Assembly: GCA_013202295.1 (NCBI GenBank)
Contig: JABMRT010000106.1
Coordinates: 1 to 64,000 of the forward strand
From: Candidatus Zhuqueibacterota bacterium
GTDB taxonomy: Bacteria > Zhuqueibacterota > QNDG01 > JABMRT01
Length of the DNA: 64,000 nucleotides
Direction of reading: 5' to 3'
The stretch's first letter is position 1; each line of letters starts with the position of its first letter. Of this stretch, positions 16,372-26,349 are shown piece by piece. A program made the translations under genes and the position numbers. Under the pieces are notes generated by a model. It did not search any database. It worked only from the letters and a program-made list of their open reading frames with translations, and was not told the origin of the DNA.

Positions 16372-19300
16372 ATGAGCCGTTTTAACAGCCGACAACAAAA
16401 TGAACTGCAGGAAATAACACCTCATGTTCGTTTTGACAAGCATGAGCGCATTCTGTATGGCCACGATATCGCCGCCATGCCCAGTCTGGTGAAACCCCTG
16501 GTTGGCAATACCACACCCGACGGAGTAGCCCAGCCGCAAACAGAAGAAGAACTCATCACCCTGTTGAAATGGGCCTATCGAGAAAATATCCCGGTTACAC
16601 CAAGAGCCAAAGCGTCTTCAGGATATGGTGGTGTCATCCCCATAAAAAAGGGGCTGGTTATTGATTTCTACCGATTAAAGAACGTGGTCAGCCTCGACAA
16701 GAAAAACCAGGCCGTCACAGTCGAAGCGGGTATGACCTGGGAGGCTCTTGACAAAGAGATTAAGAAAGAAGGTTATACAATCAGGCTTTACCCGACCAGC
16801 TACCCTTCATCTACCGCAGGCGGATGGCTGGCCCAGGGAGGAGCAGGAATTGGCAGTTATGAATATGGATATTACAGAGGAAATGTCTTGTCCGCTCGCG
16901 TGGTTCTCCCCAATGGTGATGTGAAGGATTTCAGCGGTGACGATTTGGATCTTATTTCTGAAGCAGAAGGTGTGACCGGCTTTATCAGTCAGGTGACGTT
17001 AAAAATCATGCCGGATGAGGAACTCGATATCATTTCACTTGCTTGCCCCAATGGATATGATTTGCAAATAATGATGGAAAATTTTGTTGAAAAAGATCTT
17101 CCGATCTGGGCGCTTATGTTTATCAATCCCCGCATGGCTGAATTGAAAAACAGGGCCCCCCTGATGGAGCATGACGGCCATCCTGCTGAGGAACGTGTGA
17201 TTCTGCCTGCATCCTATGTGGTCACCCTTGCCGTACGCGCAAAGGACGCAACAACAGTCCGTGAACAGTTGGAGAAACTGGTCAAACCCTGTCAAGGTGA
17301 AATCCTTTCGGATCGCATCGCTCAGCATGAATGGGAGCAGCGTTTCAAGCTCATGGTTGTGAAACGGCTGGGACCCTCATTGGTACCTTCCGAAGTCATC
17401 GTACCACTGAACAAGCTTGGGGATGTGATGAGCGAGATCGAACGCAAAGTCGATCAGCCGGTCGTCAAAGAGGGCGTGATTATAAAGAAGGGCCCGGATG
17501 GGAATCCGGAAGTCGTGATCCTTGGATTCATCCCCGGTGACCAACGTAAACTCAGTTACAACTTTGTGTTTGGATTGGTAATGACGATCATGAAGATCGC
17601 CAAAAAATTCGGCGGTCGCCCCTATTCCACGGGTATGTATTTCGGTAAAGAGGCGGATGTCATCCTGGGCAAAGAGCGATTGAAGAAAATGAAAGAATTT
17701 AAAAAGAAAGTCGATCCTAAGGGGCTTCTTAATCCTGGCAAAGTTTTTAAGGGAGGAATCCTCGGAACCGTAATGACCGTAGCGAAAACCTTTGAACCCA
17801 TGATTCGTCCATTTGGAAATTTGGTTTTAACCAGGGTTGGTGAACGACTGGACAAACCAGTCAAAGACATTCCTGCCGATGTGGCCTGGTACGCTTACTC
17901 GTGTTCGCAATGCGGATATTGTGTGGACGAATGCGATCAATTCTACGGCCGAGGCTGGGAAAGCCAAAGCCCACGCGGCAAGTGGTACTGGCTGAGAGAA
18001 TATATGGAAGGGCGCGTGGACTGGGATCAGCAAATGGTCGATACCATGCTGGTCTGTACAACCTGTGAACTCTGCAACTTGCGCTGCTCCGCCGCCCTTC
18101 CAATTGAACCATCATGGATGAAACTGCGCGGTAAGCTGATTCATGAAGACAAACGAATGACTATCCCGCCGTTTGAAATGATGGCCGCTGCTTTGAGTGA
18201 TCAGGGCAATATCTGGGCGGGATATCGCAAGAATCGTCAGGATTGGTTTCCTGAGGAACTGATGGAAAAACACGGCCCGCAGGTCAAATCTAAAAATGTC
18301 TATTTCGCGGGATGTACGGCCAGTTATGTCGAACACGATATCGGTCAGGCCAGCGCACGCTTATTGGATAAAGCAGGTGTGGATTTCACCACACTGGGTA
18401 GCAAGGAAAACTGCTGCGCCACCCCGATGCTGGTTGCGGGCAAATGGGACCTTTTCCTTGAGACTATGGAAAAAAATATATCAGCCGTGAAAGCAGCGGG
18501 AGCCAACACGGTAATTTCGTCATGCCCTGCCTGTGATATGATGTGGCGACAAGCGTATCCCAAATGGGCCGAGAAACACAATATTGAATATGGCATCACT
18601 GCAAAACATTACAGTGAAGTTATTGCAGAACAATTGAAAGCTGGCACATTTAAATTCCCCGAATCCGGGAACGGCGAAACCACTGTGACCTGGCATGACT
18701 CCTGTCACATGGGCAGAGTATCCGAGATTTATGACGAACCGCGGGAGATGATTCAAGCGATCCCTGGTGTAAAGTTTGTTGAAATGGAAAACAACCGCGA
18801 TGAAGCCCATTGCTGTGGTTCAGTTCTGACTTTACTCAAGGATCCGGATGTGGCAGCAGATATTGGCAAAAGCCGGCTGGATGAAGCCATTGAAGCTGGC
18901 GCTGAAAAAGTGCTGGCGGCGTGTCCTTGCTGTCAGTTCCAACTACGTGTCAGCGCTGATAAAAAGAAGGTTCCGGTTGAGGTTGTGGATCTTGCTCGAT
19001 TCGCTGCATCTCAATTCGGATACGAATTCCCTGATCCCAATCCGGAAGTGCAGAAACAATGGGCAGTGTTTGATGGTATGATCAAGCTCATGACACCTGC
19101 AGGATTTGCGAAACTTATGGGATCTATGTGGGACGAATTGATCGACGCCATGCCCTTCGGTATGGGCGGCATGATGCGCGTGATGGGCAAGGTTCCGGGA
19201 GCGCTGAATTTAATGAAACCCATGTTCCCCTTCCTCTTCCCGAAATTGCTGCCCATGATGATGCCCAAGGTCATGCCCAGAATGCTTGAACTTGTGGCCG

Positions 19301-19452
19301 ATCAAATCCCCATGCCCGATTATATGGCCGAACAAATGCCAGATATGATGCCTAAAGTAATGGACAACCTCATGCCCCACATGATCGATGAGGTGGTGCC
19401 TTTGGTGACACAGCCCATGATTGATCATTTGCAGGGCAAAAAAGCCGCTTGA
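16372..19452 (+). CDS. FAD/4Fe-4S oxidoreductase with two CCG domains and Met/Pro-rich tail
   Basis: About 1026 residues from the ATG at 16372 (GGAGG 7 nt upstream). Domains in order: FAD-binding PCMH fold (about 45-225; TPRAKASSGYGG, STAGGWLAQGGAGIGSYEYG); FAD-oxidase C-terminal domain to about 460 (LNPGK); two ferredoxin motifs CSQCGYCVDEC (about 510) and CTTCELCNLRC (about 560); two Cys-rich CCG domains as in GlpC/HdrB, with NCCATPM...SCPAC and HCCGS...ACPCC. This is the plan of fused GlcD/GlcF-type or D-lactate dehydrogenases, passing electrons from a 2-hydroxyacid to quinone. The last 100 residues are extremely rich in Met and Pro (KLLPMMMPKVMP), with no family I can name. Likely MarR-controlled. 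Confidence 0.87.
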   Translation: MSRFNSRQQNELQEITPHVRFDKHERILYGHDIAAMPSLVKPLVGNTTPDGVAQPQTEEELITLLKWAYRENIPVTPRAKASSGYGGVIPIKKGLVIDFYRLKNVVSLDKKNQAVTVEAGMTWEALDKEIKKEGYTIRLYPTSYPSSTAGGWLAQGGAGIGSYEYGYYRGNVLSARVVLPNGDVKDFSGDDLDLISEAEGVTGFISQVTLKIMPDEELDIISLACPNGYDLQIMMENFVEKDLPIWALMFINPRMAELKNRAPLMEHDGHPAEERVILPASYVVTLAVRAKDATTVREQLEKLVKPCQGEILSDRIAQHEWEQRFKLMVVKRLGPSLVPSEVIVPLNKLGDVMSEIERKVDQPVVKEGVIIKKGPDGNPEVVILGFIPGDQRKLSYNFVFGLVMTIMKIAKKFGGRPYSTGMYFGKEADVILGKERLKKMKEFKKKVDPKGLLNPGKVFKGGILGTVMTVAKTFEPMIRPFGNLVLTRVGERLDKPVKDIPADVAWYAYSCSQCGYCVDECDQFYGRGWESQSPRGKWYWLREYMEGRVDWDQQMVDTMLVCTTCELCNLRCSAALPIEPSWMKLRGKLIHEDKRMTIPPFEMMAAALSDQGNIWAGYRKNRQDWFPEELMEKHGPQVKSKNVYFAGCTASYVEHDIGQASARLLDKAGVDFTTLGSKENCCATPMLVAGKWDLFLETMEKNISAVKAAGANTVISSCPACDMMWRQAYPKWAEKHNIEYGITAKHYSEVIAEQLKAGTFKFPESGNGETTVTWHDSCHMGRVSEIYDEPREMIQAIPGVKFVEMENNRDEAHCCGSVLTLLKDPDVAADIGKSRLDEAIEAGAEKVLAACPCCQFQLRVSADKKKVPVEVVDLARFAASQFGYEFPDPNPEVQKQWAVFDGMIKLMTPAGFAKLMGSMWDELIDAMPFGMGGMMRVMGKVPGALNLMKPMFPFLFPKLLPMMMPKVMPRMLELVADQIPMPDYMAEQMPDMMPKVMDNLMPHMIDEVVPLVTQPMIDHLQGKKAA

Positions 19453-19468
19453 TTTGTAGTACCCTCTC

Positions 19469-19504
19469 AAATCCATCCCGCCCCGGCGGGATGGATTTTT
19501 TTCT
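19469..19504 (+). terminator. Rho-independent terminator
   Basis: AAATCCATCCCGCC (19469-19482) pairs with GGCGGGATGGATTT (19485-19498) around a 2-nt gap, followed by more T. The tip is very tight, so the end pairs probably open. Confidence 0.9.
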
Positions 19505-19588
19505 TTTCCTGTTAAACAATATAAAAATTTACATTTATTGACAACTATTCATTTGATTTTTAGCAATTTTATTATATAATATTACATC

Positions 19589-20140
19589 ATGAATTCGACA
19601 AACGAAAAAACCTATGTCGGTTCTATTGAACGTCTTCGCCGTCCTGAGCGCGTTGCCCTGATTCAGCCAGAAACGGCTGTTGCGGCTTGTGTGAAGGAAT
19701 TGGATATTCAATCCGTATTGGATGTGGGTACCGGCACTGGATTGCTCGCCGAACATTTCGTTAAACTGGGGATAGATGTCACAGGCGTAGATCGTAATCC
19801 CGAGTATTTGAAAGAGGCCCGCAAGCTGATTCCAGCAGCCAATTTTCAACTTGGCAATATGGATCAATTGGAATTTGATCCGGATTCATTCGACCTGGTC
19901 TTCATGGGCCAAGTATTCCATGAAACCAATCATCATGAGAAGGTGCTGGCTGACTGTAATCGGATCGCCCGCAAGTTGGTCTGCATTCTTGAATGGCCGT
20001 ATCAGATTGAGGAAAATGGACCGCCTCTTGAGCACCGTCTCCAAACGGACGATATTCTGAAATGGGCTGAGCAAATTGGATTCTCAAAAATCCGGTCAAT
20101 CAATCAAACCCACATGATCCTCTATAGTTTGGAAGTATAA
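19589..20140 (+). CDS. Class I SAM-dependent methyltransferase
   Basis: A 183-residue protein with the SAM-binding glycine motif VLDVGTGTGLLAEHF (about residues 47-61), the acidic end of strand 2 in VTGVDRNPEY, and FDLVFMGQVFHE as motif III/post II. It belongs to the Methyltransf_11/25 group; the substrate is unknown. It lies 3 nt upstream of the histidine kinase gene and is probably co-transcribed. No Shine-Dalgarno is visible. Confidence 0.8.
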   Translation: MNSTNEKTYVGSIERLRRPERVALIQPETAVAACVKELDIQSVLDVGTGTGLLAEHFVKLGIDVTGVDRNPEYLKEARKLIPAANFQLGNMDQLEFDPDSFDLVFMGQVFHETNHHEKVLADCNRIARKLVCILEWPYQIEENGPPLEHRLQTDDILKWAEQIGFSKIRSINQTHMILYSLEV

Positions 20141-20143
20141 CGG

Positions 20144-21493
20144 ATGGCTCTGTTCAAACAGCTTGTTCTTAATAATGAGATCGAGGAACGTCTTGAGTGG
20201 CTCATCAAGTTGCGATGGTTCGCAATTGCCGGAGTGATGCTGGTTATCCTCAGCACCAGATTTATTCTGAAATTTGACATTCAACTTTTTCCCCTTCTAA
20301 CTGGCGTGGCAATTCTTTTAATATATAATTTCTTCTGTGGATTCTGTATTAAACAAATCCATTCAGGTAGGGACAATCCGGACTGGTTCAAAAAAGCGAC
20401 CCGCTTCGGCAATATCCAGATTTCTGTGGATCTGACGTTACTCGCCTACCTCATCCATTTTTCGGGTGGTGTCGAAAATCCTTTCATCTTTTTTTTCATC
20501 TTTCATATGGTGATTGGGTCTATCCTCCTTTCCAACCTTGCAGCGTTCCTGCAGGCAACCTACGCATCTACCCTGCTCTGGGGGCTTTATTGGCTCGTAT
20601 CATCTGGTACTGTCCGTCATTTTCATCTGGTTGGATTCCTGCCGCCAAACATCTGTCCCTATGATTCTAACTACTTGTCAGGATTACTTGCTGTTTTCAC
20701 ACTTACACTCTTCCTTATTGTATTCATGGCCACCTCCATTGTCAACCGGATGCGTGACGGAGAGCGTGAATTGGCGATTGCCAATGAAAAGCTCGCCAAA
20801 CAGGATAAAATCAAATCGCAGTATGTACTGAAGGTTTCACACGACATGCAATCTTCATTATCCACAATACAAAGTTTGATGGACAATATTATTCAAGGCT
20901 ACACAGGGCCGGTTTCGGATGAGTCTCTGGATATGGCGAATCGCGCTGAAAAACGTACCGTCTCTCTATTACGTTTTGTCAAGGAACTATTGGATCTCTC
21001 GCAAATGCGCGCAGTGGATGAGATTGAAAAAAAACCATGCAACTTGAGTCAGCACGTGCGGAGTACAGTGGAACAGCTTCAGGTGCTTGCGAATAATAAA
21101 AACCAGACAATAGAACAATCCGTTGAGTCGGATGCCACAGTCCTGGCCAATCCTACTGCATTGGATGAGCTAATCGAAAACCTTGTGGGCAACGCGATCC
21201 GCTACACCCCCGATAGTGGGCAAATTAAAATTAAGCAACAGGACTCGGAGAATAGCTTCATCCAGATTGCAATTTCGGATACCGGCATTGGTATCCCGGA
21301 AGAATCGCTACCCCATATCTTTGAGGATTTCTATCGCGCGAACAATGCCAAGGGCCACGATAAAAACGGCACTGGCTTGGGAATGTCCATCGTCAAGCAA
21401 ATCGTCGAAGGCCACAACGGAAAAATCTGGATAGACAGTGAAGTGGGCAAAGGCACGACATTCACATTTACTTTACAACGAGTAAAAACCTGA
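20144..21493 (+). CDS. RegB-like membrane sensor histidine kinase
   Basis: A 449-residue kinase. The N-terminus LEWLIKLRWFAIAGVML resembles the RegB/PrrB sensor start, and six hydrophobic segments follow (about 25-205). The dimerisation/phosphoacceptor box is VSHDMQSSLSTIQSLM, with Asp instead of the usual Glu after His. The ATPase domain has ENLVGNAIRYTP (N box), DTGIGIPEE (G1), FYRANNAKGHDKNGTGLGM (F/G2). RegB-type kinases sense quinone redox state; the fit here is by N-terminal similarity only, and I do not see the RegB redox-Cys box. No response regulator is adjacent. It lies directly before nqrA. Confidence 0.82.
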   Translation: MALFKQLVLNNEIEERLEWLIKLRWFAIAGVMLVILSTRFILKFDIQLFPLLTGVAILLIYNFFCGFCIKQIHSGRDNPDWFKKATRFGNIQISVDLTLLAYLIHFSGGVENPFIFFFIFHMVIGSILLSNLAAFLQATYASTLLWGLYWLVSSGTVRHFHLVGFLPPNICPYDSNYLSGLLAVFTLTLFLIVFMATSIVNRMRDGERELAIANEKLAKQDKIKSQYVLKVSHDMQSSLSTIQSLMDNIIQGYTGPVSDESLDMANRAEKRTVSLLRFVKELLDLSQMRAVDEIEKKPCNLSQHVRSTVEQLQVLANNKNQTIEQSVESDATVLANPTALDELIENLVGNAIRYTPDSGQIKIKQQDSENSFIQIAISDTGIGIPEESLPHIFEDFYRANNAKGHDKNGTGLGMSIVKQIVEGHNGKIWIDSEVGKGTTFTFTLQRVKT

Positions 21494-21541
21494 TAAATAG
21501 AAAAGTATTTATTATATTATTTGAAATGATGAAAGGAAACA

Positions 21542-22894
21542 ATGGCACTGCATAAAATTCAAAAGGGACTCGACCTGCCAATCTCCGGCAAACCGGTTCA
21601 GGAGTTTTCACAAGCTCACCTGGTGAAAACCGTGGCCCTGATCGGCCCCGATTATGTGGGTATGAAGCCCAAGTTCGAGGTCGCTGTCGGTGAGAAAGTT
21701 AAACTGGGACAGGTGCTCTTTTTAGACAAAAAGAAGCCAGGTATCAAATATACTTCGCCTGGAGCGGGCAAAGTCACTGAAATCAATCGCGGAGAAAAAC
21801 GCGCCTTTCTCTCCATTGTCATTGAATTGGATTCCAATGAAGAAGCTGTCAGATTCAAATCATTTAACAAGGACAAGCTTTCCACACTGAAACGGGATGA
21901 GATGGTGAAGCAGCTCGTGGAGTCTGGTGCCTGGACCGCATTACGCGCCCGCCCCTTTGGGCATGTGGCCAATCCCGATACCACACCCCATTCACTTTTC
22001 GTTACAGCCATGGATTCCCATCCAATCGCGCCTGTGATAGAAAAAGTACTCAAAGGTCGGGAATCGAATTTCAGAAACGGACTGCAAATACTGGCCAAAC
22101 TTACGGACGGCAAGGTCTTTGTTTGTAAACATCCGAATGAAAATATACCAGTAATTGATTCGGATCAAGTCGTTGTGGAAGAGTTCTCCGGCCCGCATCC
22201 TTCCGGACTACCCGGTACGCATATCCATTTTCTCGACCCGGTCAATGCGCAAAAAACCGTCTGGCACATCAGCGCACAAGACGTGGCCATGATCGGAAAA
22301 CTATTCACAACCGGAGAATTGGAGGTCGAACGTGTTGTCGCCATCGGTGGTCCTGCCGCGAAAATTCCCAGGCTCATTCGTACTAGAATTGGAGCATCAC
22401 TTGAGGATCTGCTGGATGGAGAAATCAAGGATATGGATCACCGTATTGTATCTGGCTCGGTATTTTCCGGTATGACTGCTGAAGGCCCTTCAGAATATTT
22501 GGGACGATACCATCAGCAAATCGCGATCCTGCCAACGGACAAGGAGCGTAAGTTCTTCGGCTGGCTTAGTCTAGGATTCGAACTTTTCTCCATCAAACCA
22601 ATTCTTATATCCAGCCTGCTTCGCAGAAAAGCATTTGATTTTTCCACCAATCTGCACGGCGGGAAGCGCTCCATCGTACCCATCGGCATGTACGAAAAAG
22701 TGATGCCGCTTGATATCCTGCCTACATTTCTGCTTCGTGCTTTGGCTGTGGATGATATTGATGAAATAGAGAAACTTGGCGGGCTCGAACTCGTGGAGGA
22801 GGATCTGAGCCTCTGCACCTTTGTCTGTCCCTCGAAAATGGATCATGGGACCAATCTGAGACGCGTGCTCACCACAATTGAAAAGGAAGGCTAG
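21542..22894 (+). CDS. nqrA: Na+-translocating NADH:quinone reductase subunit A
   Basis: A 450-residue peripheral subunit, usual length for NqrA. It starts [15 protein letters not shown], a hallmark of the family (glycine-rich half barrel related to RnfC/Nqo1), followed by [12 protein letters not shown] and [16 protein letters not shown]. NqrA lies on the cytoplasmic side and contributes to quinone reduction. AAAGGA lies 6 nt before the ATG. Its stop codon overlaps the nqrB GTG by one base (TAGTG). It is the first gene of nqrABCDE. Confidence 0.95.
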   Translation: MALHKIQKGLDLPISGKPVQEFSQAHLVKTVALIGPDYVGMKPKFEVAVGEKVKLGQVLFLDKKKPGIKYTSPGAGKVTEINRGEKRAFLSIVIELDSNEEAVRFKSFNKDKLSTLKRDEMVKQLVESGAWTALRARPFGHVANPDTTPHSLFVTAMDSHPIAPVIEKVLKGRESNFRNGLQILAKLTDGKVFVCKHPNENIPVIDSDQVVVEEFSGPHPSGLPGTHIHFLDPVNAQKTVWHISAQDVAMIGKLFTTGELEVERVVAIGGPAAKIPRLIRTRIGASLEDLLDGEIKDMDHRIVSGSVFSGMTAEGPSEYLGRYHQQIAILPTDKERKFFGWLSLGFELFSIKPILISSLLRRKAFDFSTNLHGGKRSIVPIGMYEKVMPLDILPTFLLRALAVDDIDEIEKLGGLELVEEDLSLCTFVCPSKMDHGTNLRRVLTTIEKEG

Positions 22895-24105
22895 TGAAAG
22901 CATTTCTAAATTTTCTGGATAAAAAAATAACCCCCCAATTCGAAAAGGGCGGTAAACTGCATGGCATGTATTACCTCTGGGAAGCACTGGACGGATTTCT
23001 TTACACCCATGGCGAACAAACCAAGGGGCCATCCCACTCAAGGGATGCCATGGATCTCAAGCGCATGATGATCACAGTATTCTGGGCACTCATGCCAGCT
23101 GTATTTATGGCCATGTATAACACGGGATATCAAGCCAACCTCATTCTTTCGAAACTGGTAGAAATCCCTGGCGGAAGCTGGCAGCGCGTTGTAATGGGTT
23201 GGATCGGTCTGGGATTCGATCCATCCAACATTCTATCAAATCTGATTCATGGCATGCTCTATTTCGCGCCCATGTACATCCTCAGCCTGGCCATGGGCGG
23301 CACCTGGGAAGTGATCTTCGCCTGTGTGCGCAAACATGAAATCAATGAGGGATTTCTAGTAACTTCCCTCCTCTTCCCGCTCCTTCTTCCTCCGGATATT
23401 CCCTATTGGCAGGCCGCACTTGGCATCACCTTCGGGATTGTGATCGGCAAGGAAGTCTTCGGCGGCGTGGGCATGAACATTCTCAATCCTGCATTAACAG
23501 GACGGGCCTTCCTTTTCTTCGCCTATCCGGCACAGATCTCCGGCGACAAAGTCTGGGTCGCAGTGGATGGCATAAGCCAGGCCTCTCCCCTCGCTCAATT
23601 GGCGGATACTGGCATGACTTTGTCCGTTTCATGGATGGACGCTTTTCTTGGTTTTGTACCTGGCTCCATGGGTGAGACTTCGGCACTGGCCTGTCTGATT
23701 GGTGCAGCCATTATCATTGTTACCGGTATTGCCTCCTGGCGCATCATGCTCAGTGTGGTGCTCGGAATGACTGGATTGTCCTTACTTTTTAATATGATTG
23801 GAAGTTTGACCAATCCCATGTTCGCCGTCTCCCCCCTATGGCATTTTGTATTAGGTGGATTCGCTTTCGGAACCGTGTTCATGGCAACCGATCCTGTGAC
23901 TGCTGCGTTTACAAATCAGGGTAAAATTATTTATGGACTGTTGATTGGCATGCTGGTGGTTCTGATCCGCGTTATTAATCCAGCCTTCCCTGAGGGTGTG
24001 ATGTTGGCAATCTTGTTCATGAATGTGTTCGCCCCGATCATCGATAAAATTTTTGTAAATAAACATATTAAACGTCGATTATCAAGGATTGAGGCCTCAC
24101 TCTGA
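22894..24105 (+). CDS. nqrB: Na+-translocating NADH:quinone reductase subunit B
   Basis: A 403-residue membrane subunit with about ten helices, starting at GTG. It carries the FMN/riboflavin membrane core and, in studied enzymes, the Na+ path. Family motifs include [20 protein letters not shown] and [14 protein letters not shown]. The site where FMN is attached to Thr in the Vibrio enzyme (SGAT) reads D-G-I-S-Q-A-S here, so Ser231 would be the acceptor. [14 protein letters not shown] near the C-terminus is conserved in the RnfD/NqrB superfamily. Confidence 0.95.
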   Translation: MKAFLNFLDKKITPQFEKGGKLHGMYYLWEALDGFLYTHGEQTKGPSHSRDAMDLKRMMITVFWALMPAVFMAMYNTGYQANLILSKLVEIPGGSWQRVVMGWIGLGFDPSNILSNLIHGMLYFAPMYILSLAMGGTWEVIFACVRKHEINEGFLVTSLLFPLLLPPDIPYWQAALGITFGIVIGKEVFGGVGMNILNPALTGRAFLFFAYPAQISGDKVWVAVDGISQASPLAQLADTGMTLSVSWMDAFLGFVPGSMGETSALACLIGAAIIIVTGIASWRIMLSVVLGMTGLSLLFNMIGSLTNPMFAVSPLWHFVLGGFAFGTVFMATDPVTAAFTNQGKIIYGLLIGMLVVLIRVINPAFPEGVMLAILFMNVFAPIIDKIFVNKHIKRRLSRIEASL

Positions 24106-24149
24106 TCTGAAGTGATCTTAAAATATATCAGCACTGGAGACAATAAAAG

Positions 24150-24974
24150 ATGTCCAATGATTCAACCAAAAAAACAATCACTGTCGCGCTCGGCGTCTGT
24201 CTGGTCTGTTCGATTCTGGTATCAACTGCAGCCGTGTCTCTCAAATCCATACAGGATAGAAACAAGGAACTGGACAAGCTGAAGAATATCCTTTCTGCTG
24301 GTGATCTCTATCACGACGGCGTGGATATCAATGCCGTGTACGCGGAGCGTATCCAGCCTGAACTAATCGATCTTGAAACGGGACTCATTATACCTGAAAC
24401 GGATTTCACGAAAAAACTCAATCCTGCCAAATTCGACATTAAAGCCATGGCCAAAGATCCGGAGTTCAGCAAAGAGATTCCATCCGAATTGGACAAAGGA
24501 GACATTGGCCGCATGCCCACAAAAATGGCTATTTATAAGGTGATGGATGGCAACGATGTGTCCAGATACATTTTGCCCATGTACGGCAAGGGCCTTTGGT
24601 CAACCATGTACGGTTTCATGGCCCTGCATACCGATATAACCACGATCATGGGATTTACCTTTTACGAACATGGCGAAACACCCGGCCTTGGTGGCGAGGT
24701 AGACAATCCGCGCTGGAAACGGCTCTGGATCGGCAAACAGGCTTTTGATATGGATGGGAACATTCAAATCACAGTGGTGAAAGGGATTGTCGATCCCATG
24801 AGTGAAGAAGCAGATTATCAGGTGGATGGACTTTCCGGCTCTACATTGACAACTCGCGGTGTGGACAATCTGGTCAAATTCTGGTTAGGTGACACAGGAT
24901 ACGGTACTTGGTTCAGCAGGATAAAGGAACAGCAGATCACCCAATCCAACTTGTTGGAAGGCGGGGATTTATAG
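24150..24974 (+). CDS. nqrC: Na+-translocating NADH:quinone reductase subunit C
   Basis: A 274-residue subunit with one N-terminal helix (about 10-29) and a periplasmic FMN-binding domain. The flavinylation motif DGLSGSTLTTRGV is intact with acceptor Thr232. ETPGLGGEV and WRKQAF-like (IGKQAF) segments match the family. It passes electrons between the membrane flavins. ApbE, which attaches FMN, is not in this window. The Shine-Dalgarno is GGAGA, 11 nt before the ATG. Confidence 0.95.
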   Translation: MSNDSTKKTITVALGVCLVCSILVSTAAVSLKSIQDRNKELDKLKNILSAGDLYHDGVDINAVYAERIQPELIDLETGLIIPETDFTKKLNPAKFDIKAMAKDPEFSKEIPSELDKGDIGRMPTKMAIYKVMDGNDVSRYILPMYGKGLWSTMYGFMALHTDITTIMGFTFYEHGETPGLGGEVDNPRWKRLWIGKQAFDMDGNIQITVVKGIVDPMSEEADYQVDGLSGSTLTTRGVDNLVKFWLGDTGYGTWFSRIKEQQITQSNLLEGGDL

Positions 24975-25026
24975 TCGTATTTCATTTTAGGCACTTTAGT
25001 CATTTTATATATAAATTGGATCAAAT

Positions 25027-25647
25027 ATGAGCTCACTGAAAAAAATTATCATCAATCCGATCTTTAATGAAAATCCGATCGTGTTCCAGATACTTGGAAT
25101 ATGTTCGGCATTGGCAGTCACTTCCAAGCTGGAAACCTCAATAGTCATGTCTCTGGCCGTGATTTTCGTACTCTCACTCTCGAATTTGGCTGTGAGTCTG
25201 ATCCGGAATCACATTCCGTCAAGTGTGCGCATCATTGTCGAAATGACTATCATCGCCTCACTCGTGATTATCGCCGATCAGCTCATCAAAGCATTCGCAT
25301 ATGACATCAGCAAACAGCTTTCTGTGTATGTGGGACTGATCATCACCAACTGCATTATCATGGGCAGGGCTGAAGCATTCGCGCTGAAAAATCCACCCCT
25401 GCAGAGTTTTATGGATGGAATAGGAAACGGATTAGGATATACGGTCATTCTGCTGACGGTTGGATTCTTCCGCGAATTGATCGGCTCAGGCAAGGTGCTG
25501 GGCATGACAGTACTCCAGCTCAACACAGACGGTGGCTGGTACATTCCAAATGGATTGTTCCTGCTCCCGCCCAGTGCGTTCTTTCTGATCGGATTGATCA
25601 TCTGGGCCCTTCGCACCTGGAAACCCGAACAGATCGAAGAGGAATAA
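25027..25647 (+). CDS. nqrD: Na+-translocating NADH:quinone reductase subunit D
   Basis: A 206-residue integral membrane protein with six helices. NqrD shares its fold with NqrE and RnfE/A and helps hold the intramembrane Fe centre. Recognisable segments are [33 protein letters not shown] (with the conserved Cys in the half-helix), and [13 protein letters not shown]. The Cys in TNCII is the expected iron ligand. It follows nqrC by 52 nt. Confidence 0.95.
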   Translation: MSSLKKIIINPIFNENPIVFQILGICSALAVTSKLETSIVMSLAVIFVLSLSNLAVSLIRNHIPSSVRIIVEMTIIASLVIIADQLIKAFAYDISKQLSVYVGLIITNCIIMGRAEAFALKNPPLQSFMDGIGNGLGYTVILLTVGFFRELIGSGKVLGMTVLQLNTDGGWYIPNGLFLLPPSAFFLIGLIIWALRTWKPEQIEEE

Positions 25648-25680
25648 TCATAATTATGGATATTAATTCTATAATATTTA

Positions 25681-25720
25681 TCCGTACAAATCTATCAAAT
25701 CCGTTCAATCCGCGTTCTAT
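25681..25720. repeat. Degenerate 'TCCG..TCAATCCG' intergenic sequence
   Basis: The nqrD-nqrE gap holds TCCGTACAAA, then CAAATCCG, then TTCAATCCGCG: three related TCCG units about 10-20 nt apart. It resembles a class of intergenic sequence I know from many environmental bacterial genomes. It shows no hairpin. Confidence 0.35.
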
Positions 25721-25737
25721 ATAACGGAGACTTAAAC

Positions 25738-26349
25738 ATGTTCGAACATTATTTAAGCCTTTTCATTAAATCCATCTTCATCGAGAATATGGCCCTCGCC
25801 TTTTTTCTCGGAATGTGTACTTTCCTCGCGGTTTCGAAAAAGGTGAACACTGCTGTGGGATTGGGAATCGCGGTGGTGGTTGTACAAGCCATCACTGTAC
25901 CGGTCAATAACCTGATCTATCACAATGTACTCAAAGAAGGCGCTCTCGCCTGGGCTGGACTGCCTAATGTAGATCTGTCTTTTCTCGGACTGATCACCTA
26001 CATCGGTGTGATTGCGGCCATAGTACAGATTTTGGAAATGGCATTGGATAAATACGTACCTTCTCTATATAATGCGTTGGGTATATTTCTCCCTCTGATC
26101 ACAGTGAACTGCGCCATTTTAGGTGGATCTCTCTTAATGGTTGAACGCAGTTATGATTTCGGCGAAAGTATCGCTTACGGTCTCGGCTCGGGAACTGGAT
26201 TCGCACTTGCGATCATCGCCTTGGCCGGTATCCGTGAAAAAATGAAGTACAGCGATGTTCCAAAAGGACTTCGAGGGCTTGGTATCACATTCATTACGGT
26301 CGGACTCATGGCCATTGCGTTCATGCTCTTTTCAGGAATACAGTTATAA
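25738..26349 (+). CDS. nqrE: Na+-translocating NADH:quinone reductase subunit E
   Basis: A 203-residue six-helix membrane subunit, pseudo-symmetric partner of NqrD. It starts [20 protein letters not shown], contains [17 protein letters not shown] and [15 protein letters not shown], with the Cys of VNCAI as the second-half iron ligand. The Shine-Dalgarno is CGGAGA. The stop codon overlaps the next ATG by one base (TAATG), but the next gene is not nqrF as in known nqr operons: a 5.6-kb five-gene cassette comes first. Confidence 0.95.
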   Translation: MFEHYLSLFIKSIFIENMALAFFLGMCTFLAVSKKVNTAVGLGIAVVVVQAITVPVNNLIYHNVLKEGALAWAGLPNVDLSFLGLITYIGVIAAIVQILEMALDKYVPSLYNALGIFLPLITVNCAILGGSLLMVERSYDFGESIAYGLGSGTGFALAIIALAGIREKMKYSDVPKGLRGLGITFITVGLMAIAFMLFSGIQL

